A DNA stretch of 64,000 nucleotides from Episyrphus balteatus (GCF_945859705.1 NC_079138.1:8510874-8574873), one strand, 5' to 3'; positions 23,261 to 36,000 are shown, numbered from the stretch's first letter. The notes: generated from the letters alone by a model not told the origin. Program-made: numbers and translations.

Positions 23261-23318
23261 TGAAAAGCACTAAACAAATTTTTGAGCAAGCAGTTTATAA
23301 TAAAAAAAAAGACTTTAA

Positions 23319-23568
23319 ATTGAGGCTATGAGAACAATTATAGTGGCGTGAGCCATAAAATTAAGTTTTGAGCTACGAGAAATTTAAGATACAGGGTTTA
23401 AAAAAAAAAACACTTTTTTGAGTGCCATCTAATTTAAAGTGTATCTAGCTGCATAAATCTATTTTTGTATTAAAATAGATATATGTATGTATTAAGAGAC
23501 CAAGTTTTTGTGAAAAACTCATTTTTGAAAAAAGTGGGTTACGCCACTATTGTTCTCATAGCCTCAAT
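23319..23568. mobile_element. 250-bp MITE with ATTGAGGCTATGAGAACAAT ends
   Basis: Terminal inverted repeats run ATTGAGGCTATGAGAACAAT and onward to AGTGGCGT, about 30 bp with one small gap. They are followed inward by a variable AT-rich core. AATT next to GAGG on both sides could be either duplication or part of the repeat. There is no coding capacity. Confidence 0.65.
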
Positions 23569-23696
23569 TATATTCTTTGATTTTTAAGGTATCAAGAGAA
23601 TTATTTTTTCCTAGGCATCATTTGAATTATCTTCCTTCGTATTTAGCTTTTCTGGTCATTGATTTATCTTTGGGACGTACATTATTGTTTGTTGTT

Positions 23697-23870
23697 GGTT
23701 ATTTTTTCATGAAAAAATTGTCGTTTTTATTGAAGGCCTTTACAGCAAGAATCCATAAGTGGCGGACACCCCAGACATTGTAAAAAAAATTTCAAGTAAG
23801 TTTTCAGGTGTTATGAACGAAAAAAGATGATCAATTCGGGGTTAATCCAATACTGTGTCATTTTGTTGTA
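23697..23870 (-). mobile_element. Family A' 3' UTR fragment, inverted relative to 23100-23260
   Basis: On the minus strand it repeats TTGGATTAACCC, ACACCTGAAAACTTAC, a GTCTGGGGTGTCCGCCA word and CAATAAAA in the same order as the 3' UTR at 23120-23240. Two 3' UTRs therefore face each other across the 250-bp MITE. Confidence 0.65.
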
Positions 23871-24433
23871 TCCTCATTTAAACATGAATATCAAAAAACT
23901 AATAGACGAATAACTAAATTAATTTATCAACAAGTTCAGCCATGTAAAACATAAAATAAAGAGGTTTCTTAGAAAAAAGTAGTTTCGGTCCTTTGCTAAT
24001 TTCTCGAAAATGACAAGATATTTTTGGATCCGGTTTTCTGTTTTGGTTTAAAACAAATAAGAGCATCGAATTCACAAAACTAAATTAGTACTTATTTACA
24101 TACAATTTTGAAAAAAATTTGTTTGAAATTTTTGTTTTTTGAAATTTTTTTCCAAAATTTAAATTTTGAAAATTAATTTTTCCATATGCCATAAAATGGC
24201 GTTACTTAAAATTTTTGTAAGAGCTGAGGTTTTTGGCTTTACAAAAAGGTATAACACGTATTGTAGGTGTAACCGTTAATTTTAAATATTTTTTTTCCAA
24301 ATTAAGACAATTTTTTTTGAACTGCCCCTCCCGGCTAAACGAAAGGGAATAAACCCCCCTCCCATACGACTTTTTTCCTGTCTCAACCCAACCTACACGC
24401 GCTAGCTTTTCGGCACATTGCTCCTGAATCACC

Positions 24434-24975
24434 CTGTGTAACATATCCAATGTATTGCAGCATTATTTCAATCAAAATTCTTCATTCCGAAATTCGCACT
24501 GTTCCGGAGCAACACAACACTCTATCTTCTGATTTTAATTTCGTAAATAACTATGTTTTTTTGTTTTCGATGAAATATTAATTCAATTACTTTTTATTTC
24601 AGGTAAATCTTAATGGAAGAAGTTTTTGGTAAGGTACATATATTTTTACTCATTAAGTTTAGTATATACATATCTACACAAAGAGTTTTTTTTTTCAAAA
24701 TTCTGAACCAACGGGGAAGGGGATATATTTTCATGCACTGCACTCTTGATTTACCCATAAATCATGAAGGAAATATACACTACAGTTGTGATGTCTACCT
24801 CTTCAGTAAAAATAACTGATTACATTTTGGGTTGTTGACTTGGCCACCAAGAAATTATCGGACTATAATAAAAAATACATGTAAGGATATATAATGATTT
24901 GTGAAAAATAGTTTATCCAATTTATTTTTGGTCCCAAATACAAACAAAAATTCCGAAAAAAATCTCAAATAACTG
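24434..24975. other. Non-coding stretch
   Basis: AT-rich, no supported feature. Confidence 0.4.
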
Positions 24976-24977
24976 TA

Positions 24978-25191
24978 CACTGAGGGAAAAGCCACCATAA
25001 AACTACGTAAAATCAATGAAAACCACATTGATTTAACTATTATTCGGAATGATTTTGCGTTGAAGATGAACATTTTAAAATCAACGTGGAAAAAGGTTAA
25101 TTTTTGATGGTTTCGTATCAGTCACATAAATCAAAGTAGTTCATCTTTGAAACAACGATGTTTCAACTTCAATTTATTTTTTCCCTCAGTG
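24978..25191. mobile_element. 214-bp MITE, CACTGAGGGAAAA ends, TA duplication
   Basis: Perfect 13-bp terminal inverted repeats CACTGAGGGAAAA / TTTTCCCTCAGTG are flanked on both sides by TA (24976-24977 and 25192-25193). TA duplications point to the Tc1/mariner group. The interior is non-coding. Confidence 0.75.
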
Positions 25192-25193
25192 TA

Positions 25194-25667
25194 GAAATCA
25201 GTCGTTTGGTCAGTATTAGTTTTACCTTCTAGCTTCTAGAACTACATGTTGTAGCTTTTTTCACTTTATATAAAACATTGGCTTTAAACAGAAAAACAAA
25301 ATAATATTTGTATTCAACGGAAACATTTACAGACTGGTATTGGTATAGCTTTTTTTTTTAACAAATTGTTGATGAATTGTTTTCGAAAAAAATATTTTTT
25401 TTTTTAAATTTTTAGTGAAATTTTTTTGTAGCTTTTGAGAAAATCGAAAAACGATTATCTTTAGTATTTATTTACCTGATTGCGCTTGATTGCAAACTCT
25501 AGGTTTCTATCGCATCTTATGCATATTAGCTTGTATATACAGAAAAATAGCTGATAGGCCGAATTTTGAGAATTACATTTTTCAGCTTGCATCATTATTT
25601 CAAGTTTGATTTTCTCAAATGCAGAGCTTTGTGGTGCAATAATAATTTGATGAATGTTACAGGTAAT
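25194..25667. other. Non-coding stretch
   Basis: AT-rich, no supported feature. Confidence 0.4.
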
Positions 25668-26559
25668 CAGGGCCGCCGCTGGGTGTTTTGGCGCCCGCGT
25701 GCAAGAGCCCAAAATACTGCCCTACGTTTTTTGAGGTAGGGAAGGGGGAGGTTCACACTCCTGCAAATCCGAAAATCAAATCCAATTCCAGCTTTATTAT
25801 TAATTGGGACTTGCCATCACGGCACGTAGCAGTCAAAGTGAGAAACTCGAAAATGATATTTTTTTTAGATTTACAAGGCAATGCATTTCTTGTAAGAAAA
25901 AACTAAAACGGAGTCGGAAAAGCATTAATCTTATTAAATCGTATGACCGGGTAGTCATATAATGATTTCACAAACATAATCAAATGTGTATCTTTGCAAA
26001 TCAAGAAGAAAATATACCAAAACATGTTTTATTTATTCTCTATTTCACTGTTGAAAAGTCTGAAGTGTAAAAAAAATTAGTTAAAAACTATTAGTAAAGC
26101 CCTTATTATTGGCGCTCATAAATATTTTTTTATTTGTGGCTTGGCAGTTTTAGAGCCTTTAGGAGCACTCATAAAGCTATGAGCGCTTGGCGATTACTTT
26201 ACTTAGAGACACAAAACATTTTTGTTCTTCTTTCTGTGATTTTCGGTGATTTTCTGAACTGCGTATATTTGCTATTCTTTTCCGTTGTAGAAGTGGTTTG
26301 ATTACGTTTTAATCGATAAAATAATTAATGTTGAACAAAATGTACAGATTTTTGGTAAATTGTGTGCGAGCAATACGTAGTGAACGGCCAAATGTAAACA
26401 CGTTGGATTAGGTTAAAGAACACAATTGTTTTTTTTCCGTAGACTTGGAGAATGCTCTATAAATTGAATTAAATCAGATCGATCTCTTAATTTTCCGCCC
26501 CTAGGCGGTCGGCGCCCTTGTGCACCGCACATTTCGCACATATGGTAGCGGCGGCCCTG
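25668..26559. mobile_element. Non-autonomous hAT element with CAGGGCCGCCGCT ends
   Basis: The 13-bp terminal inverted repeat CAGGGCCGCCGCT is perfect. The GC-rich subterminal parts contrast with an AT-rich core. Flanking octamers CAGGTAAT (25660-25667) and CAGTTAAT (26560-26567) differ at one base, as expected for an aged 8-bp hAT duplication. The 892-bp element has no transposase frame. Internal words GGCGCTCATAA and GAGCACTCATAA repeat near 26110-26190. Confidence 0.8.
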
Positions 26560-26702
26560 CAGTTAATCTAAAAATCAAAAGCACCCAATGAATGTGTGTG
26601 CCATTATTATTTTTAACAGAAGAAAAACTGAATTTGTAGACACTGCAAGTATTTCAAAACTATCGTGTATTCCGAAAATTTTTATATACAAGTTTTTTGT
26701 AT

Positions 26703-27160
26703 AAAAGCTTTTGGTTTTCCGCTTTTTTTATAGCCTGAGAAAAGATTCTATCAAGTTAAATTCAGGAACTGTCTTTCTGACCCCTTTATTGCTCAATCAG
26801 GTGTACCCCAGGGAACCCACCTGGGTCCATTTCTTTTTATACTTGCTATAAATGATGTAACTCATATTTGCCGATTATATGAAGATTTTTAAGACAATAA
26901 AAAACAAACATGACCGGATCCTTCTACAAGCTGACATTGACAGTTTTAGTGTTTGGTGTGGGAAAAACGGTCTCTTTCTCAACTCAGTAAAATGCCAAAC
27001 AATTACTTTCTCTCAAAAACGAGTCCCGAATGCCTTCGATTATTGTATATCGCAACACAAGCTCTGTCTAGTATTTAGTTTTAAGGACTTGAGTGTCCAA
27101 TTCAGTTCAAACTTAGAATTCACCGAACACATTAATCTCATAGTAAACAAAGCGAGCTCA
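26703..27160 (+). pseudogene. Family A reverse transcriptase palm fragment
   Basis: Plus strand. Residual motifs are KAFGFPLF-like sequence near 26705, GVPQGTHLGPFLFILAINDV (26800-26860), a decayed catalytic box near 26870, then MKIFKTIKNKHDRILLQADI, NSVKCQTITFSQKRVPN, FSFKDLSVQFSSNLEFTEHINLIVNKASS. The YADD box is broken (TCATATTTGCCGATTATATG spans it with a frameshift), so the enzyme is dead. The frame stops at a junction with inverted 3' sequence at 27161. Confidence 0.7.
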
Positions 27161-27161
27161 A

Positions 27162-27248
27162 TGCACAATATACAATTAATATTAGCTAAAAATGATATAC
27201 TAACATAAATACAATCATTTTTAGCTAATATTAATTGTATATTGTGCA
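27162..27248. repeat. Perfect 34-bp inverted repeat with 19-bp loop
   Basis: Arms TGCACAATATACAATTAATA... (27162-27195) and the exact reverse complement (27215-27248). Both arms are family A 3'-end sequence, so this is an inverted junction inside the retroelement copy rather than a regulatory hairpin. Confidence 0.85.
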
Positions 27249-27255
27249 TGTGTAT

Positions 27256-28594
27256 TAGGGTGGGTCAAAAAAATCGAAATTTTTTTTTTGATTTGGTACT
27301 CCGAAAAATCGATTGCTAGACCCCTCTAGAATATACACACCAAATATGAGCTCTTTATATTAATGGGAAGATCCTCCGCTTTGCAATTTTCCATTTTTAC
27401 ATCAAGCTTCTACTAAAAAAAAATAATTTTTTTATTAATTGACTTTTTAGCAAATTTCTTTTCATATTCTTGTAGGAAATTGAACGCTCTACAAAAAAGG
27501 CCTTATACACTTTTTTCGTTTATCTAACCGTTGAATAGATATTTGAGGTCCAAAAATCGAGAAAATCTTTAAAAATTCGTTTTTTGTTCTTAATTTTGTA
27601 ACAAATTGAAAAATTATAATGATCAAACGCGCAAGACATATTCTTCTTCAAAATTGATTGCTCCACAAAAAAGGTCTTATTAACTTTTTTCATTAATCTA
27701 ACCATTCTAAAGATATTCGAGGTCAAACTTAAAAAAAAATATAAAAACATTTTATATTTTAAAAAAATTTCTAATTCACTTAAACTTCATTATTTTAAAA
27801 TTAGCAAGATATATTCTTGTAGGGGCTTAAACGTTCTACAAAAAATTCCTCGGAATGAAATTTATTGCTTTAACCGTTTAGAAGATATTCGTATCCAAAT
27901 CGCAATGCATACGGGTCATAAGAAAACTATTGAAATCAGTGAGCATTGGTTTGGATACGAATATCTTCTAAACGGTTAAAGCAATCAATTTCATTCCGAG
28001 GAATTTTTTGTAGAACGTTTAAGCCCCTACAAGAATATATCTTGCTAATTTGAAAATAATGAAGTTTCAGTGAAGTAGAAATTTTTAAAAAATATAAAAT
28101 GTTTTTATATTTTTTTTATGTTTGACCTCGAATATCTTTAGAATGGTTAGATTAATGAAAAAAGTTAATAAGACCTTTTTTGTGGAGCAATCAATTTTCA
28201 AGAAGAATATGTCTTGCGCGTTTGATCATTATAATTTTTCAATTTGTTACAAAATTAAGAACAAAAAACGAATTTTTAAAGATTTTCTCGATTTTTGGAC
28301 CTCAAATATCTATTAAACGGTTAGATAAACGAAAAAAGTGTATGAGGCCTTTTTTGTAGAGCGTTCAATTTCCTACAAGAATATGAAAAGAAATTTGCTA
28401 AAAAGTCAATTAATAAAAAAATTATTTTTTTTTTTAGTAGAAGCTTGATGTAAAAATGGAAAATTGCAAAGCGGAGGATCTTCCCAATAATATAAAGAGC
28501 TCATATTTGGTGTGTATATTCTAGAGGGGTCTAGCAATCGATTTTTCGGAGTACCAAATCAAAAAAAAAATTTCGATTTTTTTGACCCACCCTA
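27256..28594. mobile_element. 1.34-kb palindromic hAT-type element, copy 1
   Basis: Two arms of about 645 bp are near-perfect reverse complements around a loop of about 40 bp (ATACGGGTCATAAGAAAAC...). The ends read TAGGGTGGGTCAAAAAAATC. Exact octamers ATGTGTAT lie at 27248-27255 and 28595-28602. A T at position 2 and A at position 7 of the duplication, and TAGGG ends, fit hAT. A near-identical copy lies at 61647-62987. The arms contain a roughly 64-76 codon open stretch (MVRLMKKVNKTFFVEQSI...), but it differs by amino-acid-changing substitutions among arms and has no known domain. Confidence 0.9.
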
Positions 28595-28691
28595 ATGTGT
28601 ATAGTATTTAGGTAATTGTAGTATAAAGTTTGCTCTTAGCTGACTATATCAAAGAATCTGAAGTGTAAAAAAAAAAAATAAGTTCTTGTAT

Positions 28692-31600
28692 TTCGAAATT
28701 GTATTGATATTCATTTAATTTTCACTAAAATCTGTTATTAGTTTGTTTTTTTTTTTTTTTGGCATAAGTTTTCTTCATACACAAAAAAACAATACCGTCC
28801 TAGGCAAAATATTACTAGGTTTAATACAATATATGAATACCAACAAAACAGAGAAATAAAATAAAGCAACAAATAACAACCTGCAACATACACAAAGTAA
28901 CAAAGTTGCATCATGAAGTGTAACCGGTTCATTACTTTATGTGCAGTAGTGAAGCATCAATGTATAGTACGTTAGTATAGTAGTTGGTAGTAGCAAGTAA
29001 ACAAACTCGAACTTACTTCTTGACTTGAAAAAAAAAAAAAAACAATACAATTCATACAACATACGAAAAGTATTTTATTTTTTTTATAACACAAGGATGT
29101 TATTATTAATAGTACCTAATAAAAGTAATAAATATGGCGAAGTAAACCAGTTGTACTCGTCTTTGCCGTCGTTGGCGTTGTCGTCAAAAATACTCGTACT
29201 TTAAGTTGATAGATACACTTGTGTATTTTTTTAAGTATACCTAAAAATCAATGATTATCGGCTTCAGAATGTAGAGATATGATGTAATTTATTCGGGTAC
29301 TGCTGCGGATACAATTGTATCAAAGTCAGTCAAAGACGAAAAAAAAGGAAAAAGTAGTGGCTCAATGCTCAGTGTTAACTGTTTTTTCTGCACTTTCTGT
29401 TTACGCTTTTAGTATCTTGTTTTCTAACTCCCTAAATAAATTAAATGAATAGAAAAAAACGCATTTGACATATTTTTACGATATTTTTTTTTGAGAACAA
29501 TTATCACACAGGTTACAAATCTTTGATGCCCACAAGCTTTAAATAAACAAATTAACTTAGTGGATACATCATACATTTACAATAACTCCTTAGTTAGGGC
29601 TATCAAAGCTGTTTTTCTTAACTCTGTTGTGCTCACCTCACCGAAGATCTTAAATTAATTCTGAGTTGCGACACCGATAACTGTTGTCTGTCGCTGCGAT
29701 CAGGGACGTCTGCTTGAATTTATTTCTTAGTCAGCATTTTTTTATTTGTTCTTTTATCAAATCCCGTGCCGTGACATCTATTGTAATAGTTATGGCTGCA
29801 AATTGGTACCTGCAACTGATTCAAAATTCGGTACTCTTTATATGGGTTCCGGAGTACCACGGCCTTCTACTTACTTGAACAAACTAACGGAAATAAAGTC
29901 CCCAGCATCTTGTTATGCAACGTATCGCCTTTGAATTATTCTCTTTATGTCATTATTAAAATTTTGTTCCTGTGAAAGCTTCACATAATCTTGAGTTCAT
30001 TGATTTCAAAGATATCGCTAGTGCGAACGCGAAGCCAAAAAAGAAATAAAAAACACTCACTCAAATCATAATATACCCTGTTCATTTTGGAATCGCTCTC
30101 AAATGTCTGCAAACAACACAACACAAACCAGACATTACGCAATCGCTTATATGTATGTACGTATAGTTTCATCGGCCATTCGCACGATTAAAGGAGGAGT
30201 ACAAAAATGAAATAAAAAAATGTGTGTGCACATGGTACGGATAGCTTATAGTATTTTGGTTTCTTTACTTCAAACTAGACAACAAGACAATAAGTTATCA
30301 TAGCATTCTGCAATGTACTGTAAACGCCATATAAAAAGACTCAGCTTTAGTAAGAAAAAAAAAAATTATAAACGCAAATAAAAGAATAAAACAAATTGAC
30401 AACGTTTCGCATCCCAATTCAAACAAAAAAGCCTGTATTATTGATGAATGTAGGGTTGCCAACATTTTTGTGTATTAAATACTTATTGTCTCCGTATTGA
30501 ATATTTGCAGCTAAAGGCGTACGATTCGTACTGAATCGTTTGTAACAGCGCAGACTTTCAAGTAGATAGTTGAGCAAGTTTGCATTAGTGCAAGAGAGAA
30601 CAACAATGTAGTCAATATTTTGCTCTCGCCCGTATGTTCGACAGAAGAGGTCGCTAGATAGGTTCTCTATTCGTTTTTTAGGTTAAAAAATCCTTGATTC
30701 ACTTCAATAAATGAAAGATCGATGCGCTAAAAAGATTAAAATGCTCCGAAAAAAAAAAATCACAATCTGGTAACTCACACATTACGCGATTAACTATCAT
30801 ATGTGTTGAATCCTCCATGAAGAATCAACGACTCGTCAATGAATTTTTGTTGCTGTTAAGATCGTGTTCCACTTTTTCTGTCTGTATTTTTCTCAATGAA
30901 AATCAACACCATCAAAGCGTAACGCACGCTGCTTCACTGGTCGCTTTAAAATGCTTCATATCTGGAGGGTTTTGGGAGCGCAGGGTAGTATAAGCATTTT
31001 CAGAGGCATTAACCGCACGTTAATAGTACGGAATCTTTATTATGGCTTGTGGTTTATCATTTTACTTCGATGATATCGATAGTTGTTTGACTGACTTTTG
31101 TTAGATTTTTCGTTTTGTTTTAATTGAAAATATATACCAGAAATATGTTTTTTTGTTTTTATTTTTGTTCCCAAGCAAGACCAGAGAAGTGGAGATAATC
31201 CTAATTTGCTATAGGTACTATTTACTTCTTGAGTTTGTGTTTCTATATGTATTGCTCGCCAAACTGTGTCCGAATGGCTTAAAAATTTTGAGAAAATCTT
31301 AAATAACAAATTCTTTGTTTTTCCTTTAAGCACTTTTTTTTTAACTTTTTAGGTGACTGGAGTTTATAATACTTTTACTATAATATTTGTAAAGAATGAA
31401 CTTTTTTTATCCACATTTTGTATATATCAAGAATAGTTAATACTTATCAATTCTCCAGTAAAAGTATTTACAAATTTTTGTCCGAGCAGTTTTTAGACTG
31501 TATAGTTTTTGCTACTAAAACACGTTTAAAGCATCTAGCTTTGCTTTGGTCCAATCTACCGCTCTAGCTTTTTTCGAATGTTTCGCCCTGTTAATTGGGG

Positions 31601-31859
31601 TGGAGTGAAAAAAAAATTGTCTTATTTTTTGATATACATAGCCAGGATGGGTGCCTACAAAAAAGTTTCAGATCGATCAAAAAAGTCTTCACAAGTCAAT
31701 TAAAAAATATGGAGTTTTTTTGTATACCAGCAAATTTTCTATTGGTTTTTTTAATTTTTTCAAGGGTATTTCTCCACGTAACAGTCGTAATAATATTAAA
31801 TAAGTATCATATATATTTACCCCTCCCAAATGAAAGCCCATGTAAAGAAAACTTCAAAC
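28692..31859. other. Non-coding stretch, possibly host DNA
   Basis: No coding frame with recognisable motifs. Less A/T-biased parts lie at about 29150-29330, 29640-29720 and 30520-30900. The start of the third CACCCTGTA-type element may lie anywhere from about 31560. No promoter, RNA gene or splice pair is convincing. Confidence 0.4.
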
Positions 31860-32318
31860 AAAAAATAAAGAGTAGTAGTTTTGGGTTTTGTTAATTTCTC
31901 GAAAGTTACAAGATTTTTACAATTACAATTTTTACAATTTTTGGATCCAGTTTTCTGTTTTGTTCAAAAACAAATAAGAGCTTCGAATTTTAAAAACTTA
32001 ATTACATAGTACATACTTATTTACATACAATTTTGAAAAAAAAAAAAAAAATAGTTCGAAATTTTGTTTTCCAATTTATGAAAATTTGAAAATTAATTTT
32101 GCAAAAACTTTGCTATAAAATAGCTTTATTTAAAATCTTTGTAAAAGACTAGATTTTTGGCTTTAAATAAAGGTATAGTAATTTATTGTAGGTATAACCG
32201 CCCTCCCCGCTAAACGAAGAGGAATAGATCCCCCCCTCCCATACGATTTTTTTCTTGTCTCGACCCAACCTACACGCACTAGCTTTTTGGCACATTGCTC
32301 ATGAATCACCCTGTATTT
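31860..32318. mobile_element. Third element end of the CAGGGTGATTCA family (partial)
   Basis: The right end carries CGACCCAACCTACACGCACTAG, CATTGCTCATGAATCACCCTGTA (32265-32318) and the CCCGCTAAACGAAGAGGAAT block, closely matching 24340-24433. The internal TTTTGGATCCAGTTTTCTGTT (31940-31965) matches the other two copies. No left terminus was recognised. Confidence 0.55.
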
Positions 32319-32718
32319 TACATCCAACAAGCATGTACTGTACATTTTCAAAGGCGTTGTGAACCCTCAAGATATTTTTTTGATGGGGCTGAGATTTGTT
32401 ATGCTCTTTATTTATGACTAATGGCACCCGTCCTTGGTATGTAAAAGTGAAGTTTCACTCACTTTATACTGTACATACAATATGACATATAATTATACAT
32501 TTTCCATACCTATTATTACAAATATAAAAAAAAATAAAATGCTTTCTCAAGCCAAACTTATTATTGATTATTCTCCAAAAACATTGCCTGAGAAAAAACC
32601 CAATGGATTTTTTTTTTTTTTTCAAAACATATGTTCAATTGTTTTTACAAATACTGCGATTATGCAATAAAATCGTATTGGCTATGTAACTAACCAACTA
32701 AATTAAAGCGGTTAGGTA
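32319..32718. other. Non-coding stretch
   Basis: AT-rich, no supported feature. Confidence 0.4.
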
Positions 32719-33044
32719 TATGCGAGCAACGGCGTATACAAGGGGGGGGTCACGGGGTCATGACCCCCCCAAGAACTCAGAACTTAAAAAAGAAATTGTT
32801 GTGTGATACTGAAATCTCTTGATTAAGATTATTTTCAAAATGTTGAAGTTTTAGAACATGAACGAAAATTAAAAGTTAAAAAAATTTTTGGTATTCAAAC
32901 AAACTACTTTACCATAATTTGGCGATGGTCATATTTTTAGCGAACGCTATTCTGGATTAGGATTATTTTGATTCGTTCGATAATATTAGTTGAGCTGTAC
33001 TGTAGACTTTTGTAGTTTTGTATGGATTTAAAATCCGAAAAAGT

Positions 33045-36000
33045 ATTTATTTATTTATTTATTTAATCCGTTAATAGCCTAACGTTAGAATTTAAAACTA
33101 TTTATGTACATACAATTTTAATAATAAAATTTTACCTAAAAAATAAATAATAACTATAATATGTTAAAAAAGTTTTCTTTAAATGTTTTGCTTTTGACAT
33201 TGTCGTTTACAGATGAGATCAAAAAGTAATATTTATTGAAGACTGAAATCAATTGATTTAATGGGCTATTCACACCATAGTTTGTTCTGCTGAAAATCGG
33301 ACATAAAGGCAATTGTCTTCTTATGCTAGTTTGACTATAGCTGAAATTTAGACGACACAGAGTTGATGGACATATTATTGAACCATTGATTAATTTGACA
33401 ATAAAACAAAGCTGAATATATTTTCTATGTTGTAAAAGTGAAGGGAGATTTATAAGTAAGAGTCTGTGAGAATAGGGTGGGTGTATGGATCTTTGGGACC
33501 ATGGAAGAAAACGAAGGCAAAAACGCAAAAACCTCCTCTGTATACCTTCAAGTCTATTTATATGAACAGAATAGTAAGGAGCCCATATTACGCAGCCGTA
33601 TTCAAGTACAGGTCTAACAAAAGAAATATAAAGAAGCTTGAGGACATAGGGATCACAGAAATCACGAGAAAATCGTTTGATAAAACCAAGAATCTTATTA
33701 GCTTTTTTTACTATAAAGTTATAATGGTCAGTAAACGTCAACTTAGTGTCAAGAATAACTCCTAAATCAGAGAACTCGGAAAGTTTACAGAGAGAAGAAG
33801 AATCTAAAATATAATTATAAGTTATAATTGTTTTTTTGCGTGAAAAACACATAGTTTTACATTTGTCTATATTCAAATAAAGTCGGTTAATATTGCACCA
33901 TTCCCTAAATCTATGTAGATCTTCTTGAAGCTGTGAGCAGTCATTAATTGAGTTTATAATTTTGAAAATTTTAATGTCATCAGCGTAAATTAAAACAGAC
34001 GAGTTTTTTATAATGGATGTTATGTCATTTATGTACAAAATAAATAAAAGGGGACCTAAATGGCTACCTTGTGGAACACCAGAGATGACATGAAATTGGT
34101 CCGATTGCTCATTTCTGAAAGTAACAGTATAACTTCTATTCTTTAAATATGACGAAATCCACAGTAAAAATTTGTCATTAAATCCTAAGGCCTTTATTTT
34201 GTGGACTAAAGTCTTGTGGCACAATTTGTCGAAGGCTTTACTAAAGTCTGTGAACACACAGTCTACTTGCTTCCGGTTTTCAAAGGAATCAAGGCAAAAA
34301 GAAGTAAAATGGAGCAGATTAGTAATAGTTGACTTATTTTGGACGAAGCCATGTTGATTGTCGCAAATAATTGACTTGCAGTTAAAAGATAACATGGTAC
34401 AGATAATGGACTCAAATAGTTTAGGAATAACAGAAAGTTTGGCAATGGGTCTGTAATTCGTGATTTCGTTCTTTGACCCTTTTTTGTGAATTGGACTTAT
34501 AAAAGCATTTTTCCATAGTACTGGAAAGATTGAGCACCTCAGAGATTCGTTGAATAAAACATAAAGAGGATAGGATAAATACGATACGCATTTTTTTAAC
34601 ACACATGATGGTACACCATCAGGGCCAGGGCTAAAACAGTCGTCAAGTTCTGAGACATTTCGAACAATTAATTCTTCACATATGGTAAAATTAAGTGAGC
34701 TAAGGTGTGGAAAATTTTGGGAAGGAAAGAATGGAGGGGTAGTTTGACAAGAAGAAGGAACATCAAAAGCATCTTTGAAGAAACTAGCAAACATGTTCGA
34801 AATAAATTTGGAGTCATGACTTGATGTGTTGTTATATGACATAGAGTTAGGGTAGTCGTCAGAATTTCTTTTGCATTTCACGAAGTTCCAAAAGTTTTTT
34901 GGGCTCTGTTTTAACTCTTCCTCAATTTTACAAATATAGTCTGAATAAAGGGTGTTGAAGTAGTCAGCAAACATACATTTAAGTTCGGAGTAAATTCTGT
35001 AATCAACATCCGCTCTGGTTTTACTAAACTTTAGCCAAGCCTTATTTCTTTTATTTTTCAAGTTTTTCAAATTAGTGTCAAACCATGGTGGAATTTTAGA
35101 ATAATAGCAAGACTTTCGTAATGGTGTAGTTTCGTAAAAACAAGTAAATAAAAAACTATAAAATTCAAAACACATATGATCAATATTTCGATTTGAGAGC
35201 ATTTGATTCCAGTCAACATTACACAGCAAATTAATAAGTTCGTTAAAATTACATTTTTTAAAATTGAATTCAAGTTTTTCGTTTAAACTGATGGGAATAT
35301 TGCATATGTTTATATTCAGTAATATATTTAAGGCTGGATGGTGACGGTCTTCTTGTAATAGTATAACATCGGCTGGAGTTACAGCTACGTCAGCATTTAT
35401 TGTGTCCGAGAAAAATATTAAGTCTAGTAATTTGTTAAAGCGGTTAACAACCCCATTAAATTGAATAAGACCACAAGAAGCTAGACCATCAATGATAAAG
35501 AACTCGTTAGTACAAGTTGGGTTAATAGGCGAAAAGCTATTGAAATCTGTTGATCTTGTCCAGTTCAGGTTCGGAAGATTGAAATCGCCTACGATTAGGA
35601 GCTCGTCATTTGGTTCCATTTGGTCATGAATGTTTTCAATTAAATTAACGCAGTTCTCGTAGATACAGCTTGTAGATCGTGGAGGTATGTATATAGAGAT
35701 AATATAAAGGTAACCAATTTCCATTTTGATTTTAATACATAGTATTTCGACGTCAGAGAGATCAAAAGCATCAACTAAAGTACTTATTAGACAGTTTTTG
35801 ACCGCAACTAGAATTCCACCACCAACTGTCAGTGAGTCATTCAAGTGGTGTCTATCTCGTCTAAAAACTTGGTAGGATGAGTCGAAGAGTTCAGTATCCA
35901 AGAAAGAGTTATTAAGCCAAGTTTCTGTTAATATAATTATGTCGTGTTGGAGATTGTTTATATTTTTGTAGACCGTGTTGATCTTTGTCCTTAGCCCATT

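Larger units (their letters stand above)
22440..24433. mobile_element. Second element related to the one at 9077, interrupted
   Basis: The subterminal block GGAGGGGCAATTAAAAAAA... with GGTTACACCTACAATAACG (22443-22530) is inverted at about 24245-24340. The right end (24360-24433) carries CGACCCAACC-type sequence and GAATCACCCTGT, like 32240-32318 and 14064-14103. A mid-element block GGATCCGGTTTTCTGTTTTGG (24025-24050) recurs at 13955 and 31945. A matching left terminus was not found, so the left end is probably lost. Retroelement pieces and a MITE lie inside. Confidence 0.5.
26703..28679 (+). mobile_element. Family A non-LTR copy with imperfect TSD, split by a palindrome
   Basis: Plus strand. 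It is 5'-truncated inside the RT and its 3' end GAATCTGAAGTG is followed by an A tail (28674-28679). Flanks AAGTTTTTTGTAT (26690-26702) and AAGTTCTTGTAT (28680-28691) look like a decayed target duplication. A hAT-type palindrome is inserted at 27256-28594. The middle of the copy is rearranged (see 27162-27248). Confidence 0.7.

Noticed and set aside
27520..27750. 76-codon frame repeated in all four arms of the 1.34-kb palindromes
   Set aside because: Differences among the arms change amino acids freely and one arm has an early stop. The frame is carried along by recent duplication and has no recognisable domain.
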